A stretch of 64,000 bases of DNA, taken from assembly GCF_014648635.1 (NCBI RefSeq), contig NZ_BMRM01000012.1, positions 186,001 through 250,000 on the forward strand. The letters run 5' to 3'. The notes under the pieces are model-generated. The model did not search any database, had not been told where the DNA came from, and worked only from the letters and a program-made list of their open reading frames with translations. A program made the translations under genes and the position numbers. Shown piece by piece: positions 34,357 to 42,609 of the stretch. Positions within the stretch are counted from its first letter, which is position 1; the number at the start of each line of letters is the position of its first letter. Source of the stretch: Streptomyces cinerochromogenes (GTDB taxonomy: Bacteria; Actinomycetota; Actinomycetes; Streptomycetales; Streptomycetaceae).

Positions 34357-34998
34357 ATGAGGGGCGAACCCAGTTGCCCGAGGTGCGGTGGCCGGGTCAG
34401 GGCTCCCGGACTCTTCGCCGATGCGTGGCAGTGCGATGTGCACGGCACGGTGTATCCGCTGCAGCCCGTGATCCCGCCCAGCGTCGAGGCGCTCAACGTC
34501 GTGGTGCACCGCACGCAGGTGCCGGTGTGGATGCCGTGGCCCCTGCCGGTCGGCTGGCTGTTCACGGGCGTGGCGTACGCCGGCGACGACCGCAGCGGCG
34601 GCCGGGCGACCGCGGTGGCCTGCTCGGGCCCCGGACCGCTCGGCGGCCCCGGCGAGATGATCCTGATCGCCGAGGAACTGGGCGTGGGCCTCGGCGCGCG
34701 CTACGCCGGCATCGACGGCCCCGACCCGGGGTCGTACATGAACGTCGAGAAGCCGCCGCAGGCCAAGGTGCTGGCCGCGGGCCGTCCGACCCCGCTCTGG
34801 CACGTCTACCGCGCCCCCGACGACCGTGCCGTCTTCGCCGGCGAGGCGCTCGGGATGTGGCTGTGGGCGGTGATGTGGCCGGAGCAGTCGGGCTTGCTCA
34901 TGTACGACGAGCTCGTGCTGACCGATCTGCGGGACGCGGGGGCGGAGATAGACCTGGTGCCCTGCGGGGCGTTGTCGCCGCGCCTGCTTCGGCCGTAG
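34357..34998 (+). CDS. DUF6758-family streptomycete protein with zinc-ribbon-like start
   Basis: The 213-aa protein begins MRGEPSCPRCGGRVRAPGLF, a CPxCGG knuckle followed by WQCDVHG, together a likely zinc site. The remainder (PVWMPWPLPVGWLFTGVAYAGDD; GPGPLGGPGEMILIAEELGVGLG; FAGEALGMWLWAVMWPEQSG) is conserved in the genus. The short Trp-rich stretch near residue 165 could be membrane-associated. Next gene is the PHP phosphoesterase, a pairing common in Streptomyces. Function unknown. Confidence 0.82.
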   Translation: MRGEPSCPRCGGRVRAPGLFADAWQCDVHGTVYPLQPVIPPSVEALNVVVHRTQVPVWMPWPLPVGWLFTGVAYAGDDRSGGRATAVACSGPGPLGGPGEMILIAEELGVGLGARYAGIDGPDPGSYMNVEKPPQAKVLAAGRPTPLWHVYRAPDDRAVFAGEALGMWLWAVMWPEQSGLLMYDELVLTDLRDAGAEIDLVPCGALSPRLLRP

Positions 34999-35080
34999 CG
35001 CTCCGGCCGTAGCGGCCGCCGAGGTGCCGGGTTCTGTGGGTCGGCGCCCACCGGGACGCCGGGTTCTGTGCGTCCGAGGC

Positions 35081-35127
35081 TGCGGGCGCGTTGTGGTTCG
35101 TCGCGCGGTTCCCCGCGCCCCTTGGCC
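35081..35127 (+). repeat. Copy A of a streptomycete intergenic REP-like element
   Basis: It has the pattern GCGGGCGCGTTG...GGTT...TCGCGCGGTTCCCCGCGC CCCTT, with an internal hairpin GCGCGG (35103-35108)/CCGCGC (35113-35118), loop TTCC. It is related to copy B at 43391-43440. This motif is familiar as a very abundant intergenic sequence in Streptomyces. Confidence 0.6.
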
Positions 35128-35231
35128 GGCCGTCGTAGGGGGTGCTCCGGGGTTGTGGGTGTGACAGGCGGGGTGGAAAACACCGCTATCCTTGGGTGTC
35201 CCCTTCTTCCGTCGTCCCGCCTGGAGTTCGT

Positions 35232-36089
35232 GTGCGTATCGATCTGCACTGTCACTCCACGGCGTCCGACGGTACGGACACCCCGGCCGAGCTGGTGCGG
35301 AAGGCCTCTGCCGCGGGGCTGGACGTGGTCGCGCTGACCGATCACGACACCACCCGTGGGTACGGCGAGGCGATCGCCGCGTTGCCCGAGGGGCTGACGC
35401 TGGTCACCGGTGCCGAGCTGTCGTGCCGGATCGACGGTGTGTCGATGCACATGCTGGCGTACCTGTTCGATCCGGAGGAGCCCGCTCTGCTCGCCGAGCG
35501 CGAGCTGGTGCGCGACGACCGGGTGCCGCGGGCCAAGGGCATGGTCGCCAAGCTGAACGCGCTGGGCGTGCCGGTCACCTGGGAGCAGGTCGAGCGGATC
35601 GCCGCCGGCGGCTCGGTGGGACGCCCGCACGTCGCCTCGGCGCTGGTCGAGCTGGGTGTCGTACCGACGGTGAGTGACGCGTTCACCGAGGAGTGGCTGG
35701 CCGACGGCGGGCGGGCCTTCGTGGAGAAGCACGAGACCGACCCCTTCGAGGCGATCCGGCTGGTCAAGGCCGCGGGCGGGGTCTGCGTGTTCGCGCACCC
35801 GGCCGCCGCCAAGCGTGGCCGCACCGTGCCGGAGTTCCGTATCGCGGAGATGGCCGAGGCCGGTCTCGACGGCGTCGAGGTCGACCACATGGACCACGAC
35901 CCCGACGCCCGGGACCGCCTGCGGGGTCTCGCGAAGGAGCTGGGTCTGCTGGTCACGGGCTCCTCGGACTACCACGGCAGCCGCAAGACCGTGGCGCTGG
36001 GCGCGTACACGACCGACCCCGAGGTGTACGGGGAGATCATCCGGCGGGCGACGGGCGCGTTCCCGGTGCCGGGCACCGGCGGAGCCTGA
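35232..36089 (+). CDS. PHP-domain phosphoesterase
   Basis: GTG 35232 is preceded by GGAG. The 285-aa protein starts RIDLHCHSTASDGTDTP (HxH motif) and shows ALTDHDTTRG, TGAELSCR, FAHPAA, VEVDHMDH and a terminal GSSDYHGS. Together these give the full trinuclear-metal ligand set of PHP phosphoesterases (YciV/RNase AM or 3',5'-nucleoside-bisphosphate phosphatase branch). Substrate inferred: a short 3',5'-bisphosphate nucleotide or RNA 5' end. The downstream spacer contains tandem repeats before marC. Confidence 0.9.
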   Translation: MRIDLHCHSTASDGTDTPAELVRKASAAGLDVVALTDHDTTRGYGEAIAALPEGLTLVTGAELSCRIDGVSMHMLAYLFDPEEPALLAERELVRDDRVPRAKGMVAKLNALGVPVTWEQVERIAAGGSVGRPHVASALVELGVVPTVSDAFTEEWLADGGRAFVEKHETDPFEAIRLVKAAGGVCVFAHPAAAKRGRTVPEFRIAEMAEAGLDGVEVDHMDHDPDARDRLRGLAKELGLLVTGSSDYHGSRKTVALGAYTTDPEVYGEIIRRATGAFPVPGTGGA

Positions 36090-36104
36090 GGCCCGCCCGG
36101 ACCA

Positions 36105-36215
36105 CGGACCACCGGATCGGGATCACCGGATCACCGGATCACGGATCACGGATCAGCGGATCGCGGATCACCGGATCAATCGCCGGCTCACCGGCTCGCC
36201 GGCTCGCCGGCTCAC
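36105..36215 (+). repeat. Short tandem repeats between PHP and MarC genes
   Basis: About eight copies of CGGATCAC-like 8-9-mers (36105-36180) run into four copies of CCGGCTCG/A (36182-36215). They fill most of the 173-bp spacer. Confidence 0.75.
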
Positions 36216-36262
36216 CTTCTCACGCCCGTATTTCCTCTTCCTGCAAGGCCTGTTCTTCCCTC

Positions 36263-36868
36263 ATGTTCGACATCGCCGTCTTCGGCTCTCTGTTCCTGAC
36301 CCTTTTTGTCATCATGGATCCCCCCGGGATCACCCCGATCTTCCTCGCCCTGACCGCCGGACGACCGGCCAAGGTGCAGAAGCGGATGGCCTTCCAGGCC
36401 GTCTGCGTGGCGGGCGGGGTCATCGCCGTCTTCGGTGTCCTGGGCCACCAGATCCTCAACTACCTGCACGTGTCCGTGCCCGCCCTGATGATCGCGGGCG
36501 GACTGCTGCTCCTGCTGATCGCGCTGGACCTGCTCACCGGCAAGACCGACGAGCCGAAGCAGACCAAGGACGTCAACGTCGCACTCGTCCCGCTGGGCAT
36601 GCCGCTGCTGGCGGGGCCCGGTGCGATCGTGTCCGTGATCCTCGCCGTGCAGAAGGCCGACAGCGTGTCCACGCAGCTCTCGGTGTGGTCCGCGATCCTC
36701 GCGATCCACGTCGTGCTGTGGCTGGTGATGCGTTACTCGCTGCTGATCATCCGGGTCATCAAGGACGGCGGTGTCGTCCTGGTGACGCGGCTCGCGGGCA
36801 TGATGCTCTCCGCGATCGCCGTGCAGCAGATCATCAACGGGGTCACTCAGGTGATCCGGGGGAGCTGA
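36263..36868 (+). CDS. MarC-family (UPF0056) integral membrane protein
   Basis: The 201-aa protein has six predicted transmembrane helices and the MarC hallmark FVIMDPPGITPIFLALTAG near the start, with VPLGMPLLAGPGAI in the middle. Transport function is not established for the family; earlier links to antibiotic resistance were not upheld. The ribosome site is weak (AAGG 15 nt upstream). A very strong terminator overlaps the stop codon. Confidence 0.9.
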   Translation: MFDIAVFGSLFLTLFVIMDPPGITPIFLALTAGRPAKVQKRMAFQAVCVAGGVIAVFGVLGHQILNYLHVSVPALMIAGGLLLLLIALDLLTGKTDEPKQTKDVNVALVPLGMPLLAGPGAIVSVILAVQKADSVSTQLSVWSAILAIHVVLWLVMRYSLLIIRVIKDGGVVLVTRLAGMMLSAIAVQQIINGVTQVIRGS

Positions 36869-36893
36869 GCCGGCGACGGCTCGGCTCCCCCGG
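36856..36893 (+). terminator. Strong terminator overlapping the MarC stop
   Basis: A 17-bp stem (36856-36872 with 36877-36893), one G-U wobble and a GCGA tetraloop. The TGA lies inside the left arm. Confidence 0.85.
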
Positions 36894-36922
36894 AAAGCTT
36901 GAGTGGCGTGTGCCCGTGCGGG

Positions 36923-37075
36923 CTACGAGGCCGGGGTCTCGGCCGGGCGGATCCACAGGCGCTGCCCGATGGCGGCGGCCTGTTGAACGATCCGGTTGAC
37001 GGAGGCGGCGTCCACGACGGTGCTGTCCACGGCGGTGCCGTCGACCTCGTCGAGTCGCATGATTTCGAAGCGCAT
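36923..37075 (-). CDS. Conserved 50-aa small protein
   Basis: The ATG (complement of 37073-37075) has GAAGGGAG at good spacing. The peptide MRFEIMRLDEVDGTAVDSTV... ends RLWIRPAETPAS. It looks globular (beta strand, acidic turn, helix VNRIVQQAAAIGQRL), has no signal or membrane segment, and shows Streptomyces codon bias. Similar 50-residue proteins occur across the genus. Function unknown. It has its own 257-bp AT-rich upstream region. Confidence 0.75.
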   Translation of the reverse strand: MRFEIMRLDEVDGTAVDSTVVDAASVNRIVQQAAAIGQRLWIRPAETPAS

Positions 37076-37332
37076 GGGCTTCTCCCTTCGTCTGGTCATC
37101 CTCCTGCGGAGAACTACTTGGTGTGACGTCCGGTGTATCCAGCGTCGTACGTAGTCAACACGCGGCTTGTTACAAACATTCCCTACGCTAAAGAAATTTT
37201 TCGAACGGCTAATTACTGACCGGTAAGCAGCCGGGTGGTCGTTGACGGAGCGAGACCGGCTGATGGCGAGCCGTAGCGGCCGGGAGCGGCCCGGACCGAC
37301 TGGGACCGATCGGGACCGGTTGTGTTCGGAAT

Positions 37333-38256
37333 GTGACCACCGGGACAATGGAGGCAATGAACGACGACGACCTGGCCGCCCTCGGCGCCCGTATCGACCG
37401 CACGAACGAGCTGCTGGAACGCATGCTCGCCGAGGTGGCGAAGACGCCCTCCACCCACGCGATCTTCGTCGACGCGGGCTACCTGTACGCGGCCGCCGGC
37501 CGGCTGGTCGCCGGAACCGAGGACCGACGCGCCTTCGACCTCGACGCCGAGGGCCTGATCGACGCACTGATCGACAAGGCCCGCACGATCTTCGCGGACA
37601 GCCGGCTGCTGCGCGTGTACTGGTACGACGGCGCCCGGCGCCGCATCCACACCGCCGAACAGCAGGTCATCGCCGAACTGCCCGACGTCAAGGTCCGCCT
37701 CGGCAACCTCAACGCCAACAACCAGCAGAAGGGCGTCGACTCGCTGATCCGCACCGACCTGGAGTCACTCGCCCGCCACCGCGCGATCAGCGACGCGGCC
37801 CTCCTCGGCGGCGACGAGGACCTGGTCTCGGCGGTCGAGGCGGCCCAGGGCTACGGCGCCCGCGTCCACCTGTGGGGCATCGAGGCACCCGAGGGCCGCA
37901 ACCAGGCCGAGCCGCTGCTCTGGGAGGTCGACAGCCAGCGCACCTTCGACCTGGAGTTCTTCAAGCCGTACGTCTCCCGGCGCACGGCCGCCGCGTACGA
38001 CACGGCCGGCGGCAACCGCCCCACCCGCGAGGACGTCCGCTTCGTCGGCGCCCAGATCGCGGCGCGCTGGCTCGCCTCCCGGGGCCGTGAGGCGCTGGTC
38101 GAACTCTTCCCCGGCCACCCCTACCTGCCCGGCTCCGTCGACCAGGACCTGCTGGTCGAGGCCGAGGCACTGCTCCAGTACTCCCTGCGCGGCCAGGCGG
38201 ACCTGCGGCGGGCCCTACGGGACGGGTTCTGGGAGCATCTGCGGGCGCAGTACTAG
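37333..38256 (+). CDS. NYN-domain (LabA/PIN-like) putative ribonuclease
   Basis: The start is uncertain: GTG 37333, ATG 37348 or ATG 37357 (MNDDDLAAL); none has an ideally spaced ribosome site. A short coiled-coil-prone N-terminus (LGARIDRTNELLERMLAEV) precedes the NYN/PIN-like fold. That fold has THAIFVDAGYLYAA (first acidic residue), VYWYDGARRR, KGVDSLIRTDLESLA and ALLGGDEDLVSAV (second acidic cluster), as expected for a metal-dependent RNase. A ~100-aa C-terminal helical domain follows. The substrate is unknown. The stop overlaps that of the convergent hydrolase by 3-4 nt. Confidence 0.85.
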   Translation: MTTGTMEAMNDDDLAALGARIDRTNELLERMLAEVAKTPSTHAIFVDAGYLYAAAGRLVAGTEDRRAFDLDAEGLIDALIDKARTIFADSRLLRVYWYDGARRRIHTAEQQVIAELPDVKVRLGNLNANNQQKGVDSLIRTDLESLARHRAISDAALLGGDEDLVSAVEAAQGYGARVHLWGIEAPEGRNQAEPLLWEVDSQRTFDLEFFKPYVSRRTAAAYDTAGGNRPTREDVRFVGAQIAARWLASRGREALVELFPGHPYLPGSVDQDLLVEAEALLQYSLRGQADLRRALRDGFWEHLRAQY

Positions 38257-39137
38257 GCCGCCCGCCCGGCCACGCCGTCCCAGAAGCCGGCGAGGGCGCG
38301 GGCCGTCTCTGCGGGGCGGTCGGTGTTGGGCGAGTGCTCGGCACCCTCGACGACCGTCCGGTGCGCCTTCAGCCGTACGGCCATCTCGTCGAGCAGCGGC
38401 AGCGGCCAGGTGTCGTCCAGCGCGCCCGACAGCACGTGGAACGGCAGCGGTACGGCCGCCAGTTCGGCGACCCGGTCCGGTTCCGCGCACAACTGGCGTC
38501 CGGTGGCGAGGAGTTGGGCAGGCTTGGTGGCCAGCCAGCGGCGTCGCAGGTCGTCCCGGTCGTCCAGCCCGGCGTCGAGCGCGGGTGTGTCCGTCTCCTC
38601 CGGTGGCTCCATCGCCTGGATCGCCGCCCACACCTCCGCCATGCCCATCACCGCGAGCGCGTCCCGGAGCAGTTTCACGCGCTCCTGCTGGGACGTCGAG
38701 ATCTGCGCCGGACCGGAGGACATCAGGGTGAACGACACGAAGGGCGTGTGGTCGAGCAGGACGGCCGCGCGCGCGATCTGTCCGCCGAGGGAGTGCCCCA
38801 GCAGGTGCACCGGGCCGCCGATCGCCTCCACCTGCGCGAGTACGTCCCGCGCCAACTCCTCCTGCGCGTAGGCGGACTCGTCCGCCGCGGGGCCGTCCGA
38901 CTCGAACTGGCCCCTCCCGTCCACGGCGACGGTCCGGTATCCGCGCTCGGCGAGCGGCACGTGCAGCGGGTTGAAGTCCTCCTTGCTCCCGGTGAACCCC
39001 GGCAGCAGCAGCGCAACGCCCCTGGGCTCCACACCGGGGGCCACGGGAGCGTCCACCACGGCGAATTCACCGCGAGCCGTTCGAAGCGGGTACGCACGGG
39101 CACCGGGAGGCGGGAGGAAGGTGGGCGGCCTGCTCAT
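38253..39137 (-). CDS. Alpha/beta-fold hydrolase
   Basis: The 294-aa cytoplasmic protein has the canonical fold order: ALLLPGFTGSKEDFNPLH (oxyanion loop), nucleophile elbow LLGHSLGG (Ser), HVLSGALDDTWP (acid) and VVEGAEHSPN (His). A ~90-residue cap lies between. There is no signal peptide. Substrate unknown. Its upstream 284 bp are highly G-rich repeats. Confidence 0.87.
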   Translation of the reverse strand: MSRPPTFLPPPGARAYPLRTARGEFAVVDAPVAPGVEPRGVALLLPGFTGSKEDFNPLHVPLAERGYRTVAVDGRGQFESDGPAADESAYAQEELARDVLAQVEAIGGPVHLLGHSLGGQIARAAVLLDHTPFVSFTLMSSGPAQISTSQQERVKLLRDALAVMGMAEVWAAIQAMEPPEETDTPALDAGLDDRDDLRRRWLATKPAQLLATGRQLCAEPDRVAELAAVPLPFHVLSGALDDTWPLPLLDEMAVRLKAHRTVVEGAEHSPNTDRPAETARALAGFWDGVAGRAA

Positions 39138-39159
39138 GGGGAGAGGTTATCGGCAGGGG

Positions 39160-39350
39160 GCGCGTGTACGGGGGGTGGGTGGTGAGGGAGGGGCGGGGTG
39201 AGCTGCGGGTTCGGGGCGGGGTGCGGGTTCGGGGTGTTGAGCGGGCCCCGGGGGCGTGCAGGGAGTGGGCTCCGGGGGGTGTCGAGCGGGCTCCGGGGCG
39301 TGGAGCGGGCTCTGGGGGCGGAGCGGGCTTTGGGGGGCCGGGAAACGCCG
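39160..39350 (+). repeat. G-rich degenerate repeats with quadruplex potential
   Basis: The plus strand is dominated by runs of 3-6 G (GGGGGGTGGGTGG, GGAGGGGCGGGG). It has repeated GAGCGGGCTCCGGGG-type units about every 25-30 bp. It fills the 284-bp gap between the hydrolase start and the helicase stop. Confidence 0.65.
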
Positions 39351-39421
39351 ATGGCCGGGTCCACTGTCGTGAACCCGGCCATCGGACCGGTTGACGTCGT
39401 CACCGCGCACGCGGCGCCGGG

Positions 39422-42199
39422 TCAGGCCTCGGAGGCCTCCACTGCGGCCGTCGCCTTACGGGTCCGGCGACGCGGCTTGACCTCCGGCTCCTCGGTGGCC
39501 TGCGCCGGAATCTCCGGAACAGCCGCCTCGGCAACGGCCTTGCGGGTCCGCCGTGCCCGGGGAGCGGCGACCGCTTCACCGTCGACGGCGTCCACGGCGG
39601 CGGCTGCCGTCTTCCGGGTGCGGCGCGGCTTGACCTCGGCCTCGGCCGCGGGCGCTTCCGGCGCGGCAGCGGCGGTCTTGCGGGTGCGGCGGGGCTTGGT
39701 CGCGGTTTCGCCCTCGGCCTCGGCCGTCTCCGGTGCGGCCGTGGTGGCCTTGCGGGTGCGGCGGGGCTTGGCTTCCGTGCCTTCCGCGGTGTCCGTGGCG
39801 GTCTCGGCGGCTGCCGCGGTCTTGCGGGTGCGGCGCGGCTTGGCCTCGACGCTGGCCTCGGCCTCGGCCTCGGCCTCGGCCGCGGGGGCGTCGGGCGTGG
39901 CCGGTTCCGCAGCCTTGCGGGTGCGGCGGCGCGGCTTGGCCTCGGTGGCCTCGGCGGTGTCCGTGGCGGTCTCGGAGGCTGCCGCGGTCTTGCGGGTGCG
40001 GCGGGGCTTGGTCGCGGTTTCGCCCTCGGCCTCGGCCGTCTCCGGTGCGGCCGTGGTGGCCTTGCGGGTGCGGCGGGGCTTGGCTTCCGTGCCTTCCGCG
40101 GTGTCCGCGGCGGCCTCGGAGGCTGCCGCGGTCTTGCGGGTGCGGCGCGGCTTGGCCTCGGCCTCGACGCCGGCCTCGGCCTCGGCCGCGGGGGCGTCGG
40201 GCGTGGCCGGTTCCGCTGCCTTGCGGGTGCGGCGGCGCGGCTTGGCCTCGGTGGCCTCGGCGGTGTCAGCGGCTGCCGCGGTCTTGCGGGTGCGGCGCGG
40301 CTTGGTCGCGGCTTCGGCCTCGGCCGTCTCCGGTGCCGTCTCCGGCTGAGGGGCCGGTTCGGCCGTCTTCCGGGTGCGGCGGCGCGGCTTGGTCTCCGCG
40401 GCCGGCGCGGCCTCCGGCTCGGCCACGGGGCTGTCCGCGAGCACGGGCTCGGCCACCGGGGCCTCGGCCAGGGTCGGCTCGGTCGTCACGGCGGACTCGG
40501 TCGCCGTGGCTTCCGGGGCGGCCGACTTCCGCGTGCGGCGGCGGCGCGGCTTGTCCGGGGTGTCCAGGACGGCGGGACCCTCGGCCGTGGCCACCGTCTC
40601 GACGGCGGCGGCCTGGACGGTCTCGACGACCTCGGCGGTCGTCGCCGGTGCCGCGGCGGCCGTCACCGGCTCCGCCGGCGCTCCGCCACGGGTGCGGCGA
40701 CGGCGGCGCGGGGTGCGAGCCGCGGCCGGCGTCTCCTCCGTACCGGCGGTCTCGGCGATCGGCGTGGCGGCGGCGTCCACGGCGTCCACCGGCGCTCCAC
40801 TGCGGGTGCGGCGGCGCCGGCGCGGCGTACGGGCCGGGCGCTCACGCTCGGCCGGGGCCGACTCGTCACGGCCACCGCGCCCACCGCGGGCACGGCCGCG
40901 CGCACCACGGCCGCCGGTCTCGCCCAGGTCCTCCAGCTCCTCCGCGTCCAGCCCGGCACGGGTCCGCTCGGAACGCGGCAGGATGCCCTTCGTGCCCTCG
41001 GGGATGCCGAGGTCGGAGAAGAGGTGCGGGGAGCTGGAGTACGTCTCCACCGGGTCGTTGAAGTCCAGCTCCAGCGCCTTGTTGATCAGCTGCCAGCGCG
41101 GGATGTCGTCCCAGTCGACGAACGTGATCGCCGTACCCTTGGCGCCCGCGCGGCCCGTGCGGCCGACGCGGTGCAGGTACGTCTTCTCGTCCTCGGGGGA
41201 CTGGTAGTTGATGACGTGGGTCACGCCCTCGACGTCGATGCCGCGCGCGGCGACGTCGGTGCAGACCAGGACGTCGACCTTGCCGTTGCGGAAGGCCCGC
41301 AGGGCCTGCTCGCGCGCGCCCTGGCCGAGGTCGCCGTGGACCGCGCCGGAGGCGAACCCGCGGCGCTGGAGCTGCTCGGCGATGTCGGCCGCCGTGCGCT
41401 TGGTACGGCAGAAGATCATCGCCAGTCCGCGGCCCTCGGCCTGGAGGATGCGGGCGACCATCTCCGGCTTGTCCATGTTGTGCGCGCGGTAGACGAACTG
41501 CTTGATGTTCGCGACCGTGGCGCCCTCGTCGTCCGGCGCGGTGGCGCGGATGTGCGTGGGCCGGGACATGTAGCGGCGCGCGAGGCCGATGACCGCGCCC
41601 GGCATGGTCGCCGAGAACAGCATGGTCTGACGCTTGGCCGGCAGCATGTCGATGATCTTCTCGACGTCGGGCAGGAAGCCCAGGTCGAGCATCTCGTCGG
41701 CCTCGTCGAGGACCAGGCTCTTGACGTGCTTCAGGTTCAGCTTCTTCTGGCCCGCGAGGTCCAGGAGCCGGCCCGGGGTGCCGACGACCACGTCGACGCC
41801 CTTCTTCAGGGCTTCCACCTGGGGCTCGTAGGCCCGGCCGCCGTAGATCGCGAGGACGCGCACGTTGCGGACCTTGCCGGCCGTCAGCAGGTCGTTGGTG
41901 ACCTGGGTGCACAGCTCGCGCGTGGGGACGACGACGAGCGCCTGCGGGGCGTCGGTGAGGGCCTCGGGGGCGGCGCGTCCGGCCTCGACGTCGGCGGGGA
42001 CGGTGACGCGCTCGAGGAGCGGGAGGCCGAAGCCCAGCGTCTTGCCGGTGCCGGTCTTGGCCTGGCCGATGACGTCCGTGCCGGAAAGGGCGACGGGAAG
42101 CGTCATCTCCTGGATGGGGAAGGGAGTGGTGATGCCGACGGCCTCCAGGGCCTCGGCGGTCTCGGGAAGGATTCCGAGTTCTCGAAACGTCGTAGTCAG
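39422..42199 (-). CDS. DEAD-box RNA helicase with long basic repeat tail, probable CTG start
   Basis: The RhlE-like helicase core spans residues ~1-400: Q-motif region PFPIQEMTLP, AKTGTGKT, PTRELCTQ, TPGRLLD, DEAD box LDEADEML, FSATMP, VHGDLGQ, ARGIDVEGV and HRVGRTGRAG. The ~500-residue tail begins RGARGRARGGRGGRD and carries fourteen RTRK boxes (mostly KPRRTRKTAA or KPRRRTRKAA) in Ala/Glu/Thr-rich linkers. The best start is CTG (complement of 42197-42199; LTTTFRELG), with GAGGCAG upstream; upstream in-frame codons look non-coding. The tail probably binds RNA and expands by DNA duplication. Orthologous position to Rv3211. Confidence 0.88.
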   Translation of the reverse strand: MTTTFRELGILPETAEALEAVGITTPFPIQEMTLPVALSGTDVIGQAKTGTGKTLGFGLPLLERVTVPADVEAGRAAPEALTDAPQALVVVPTRELCTQVTNDLLTAGKVRNVRVLAIYGGRAYEPQVEALKKGVDVVVGTPGRLLDLAGQKKLNLKHVKSLVLDEADEMLDLGFLPDVEKIIDMLPAKRQTMLFSATMPGAVIGLARRYMSRPTHIRATAPDDEGATVANIKQFVYRAHNMDKPEMVARILQAEGRGLAMIFCRTKRTAADIAEQLQRRGFASGAVHGDLGQGAREQALRAFRNGKVDVLVCTDVAARGIDVEGVTHVINYQSPEDEKTYLHRVGRTGRAGAKGTAITFVDWDDIPRWQLINKALELDFNDPVETYSSSPHLFSDLGIPEGTKGILPRSERTRAGLDAEELEDLGETGGRGARGRARGGRGGRDESAPAERERPARTPRRRRRTRSGAPVDAVDAAATPIAETAGTEETPAAARTPRRRRRTRGGAPAEPVTAAAAPATTAEVVETVQAAAVETVATAEGPAVLDTPDKPRRRRTRKSAAPEATATESAVTTEPTLAEAPVAEPVLADSPVAEPEAAPAAETKPRRRTRKTAEPAPQPETAPETAEAEAATKPRRTRKTAAAADTAEATEAKPRRRTRKAAEPATPDAPAAEAEAGVEAEAKPRRTRKTAAASEAAADTAEGTEAKPRRTRKATTAAPETAEAEGETATKPRRTRKTAAASETATDTAEATEAKPRRRTRKAAEPATPDAPAAEAEAEAEASVEAKPRRTRKTAAAAETATDTAEGTEAKPRRTRKATTAAPETAEAEGETATKPRRTRKTAAAAPEAPAAEAEVKPRRTRKTAAAAVDAVDGEAVAAPRARRTRKAVAEAAVPEIPAQATEEPEVKPRRRTRKATAAVEASEA
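39677..40300 (+). repeat. 312-bp tandem duplication inside the helicase tail
   Basis: The sequence beginning CTTGCGGGTGCGGCGGGGCT at 39677 recurs at 39989, exactly 312 bp (104 codons) later. Long identical stretches continue for at least ~130 bp, and divergence increases toward the ends. Shorter ~60-bp RTRK units are nested inside. Confidence 0.8.
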
Positions 42200-42609
42200 G
42201 GTGCTGCCTCTTCTGTGTGCGCGGTGCGAGGCGAGCGAGCGGGGGTCATGTCTGACCGTGCCGGGGACGTCGGCTGCCGTACGGACCAGCCACTCGGGCG
42301 AGCCGTATGACACGGGACCTCTGCCGACGCTCTAGCGCTCGTACCGCTGAGGGTCCCTCCTGCCGTCGTACGATCACTGCCGTACGGCCTTGGAGGGCTG
42401 TCGGGTCGGAGCCGATCGGGCCACCGACCGGGCATCCTCATGCGTGCGGCCTGTCGGGACACGTCGAACATCGTCGACGCACTCTGGCAGGCGCATTACC
42501 ACCATACCCCGGATTCGCGCACATGCGATGGCCGATTTGGTCACGTAGTCGTGGTCACACTCGTTGACCAGGGCTTGAGCGGCGCGTCAAGCGGGCTATT
42601 GTGCGCCTC
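42200..42609. other. Divergent intergenic region of helicase and MiaE-like genes
   Basis: These 410 bp contain no convincing gene. The long helicase-side leader (probably >200 nt) has several CCGTACGG-type palindromes and an AT-rich stretch at ~42495-42520 that may hold its promoter. Long structured leaders are typical of RNA-helicase genes. Confidence 0.4.
42575..42602 (+). promoter_or_regulatory. Leaderless promoter of the MiaE-like gene
   Basis: TTGAGC (42575-42580), 16 bp, TATTGT (42597-42602), then 7 nt to the ATG at 42610. No ribosome site is present. Confidence 0.55.
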
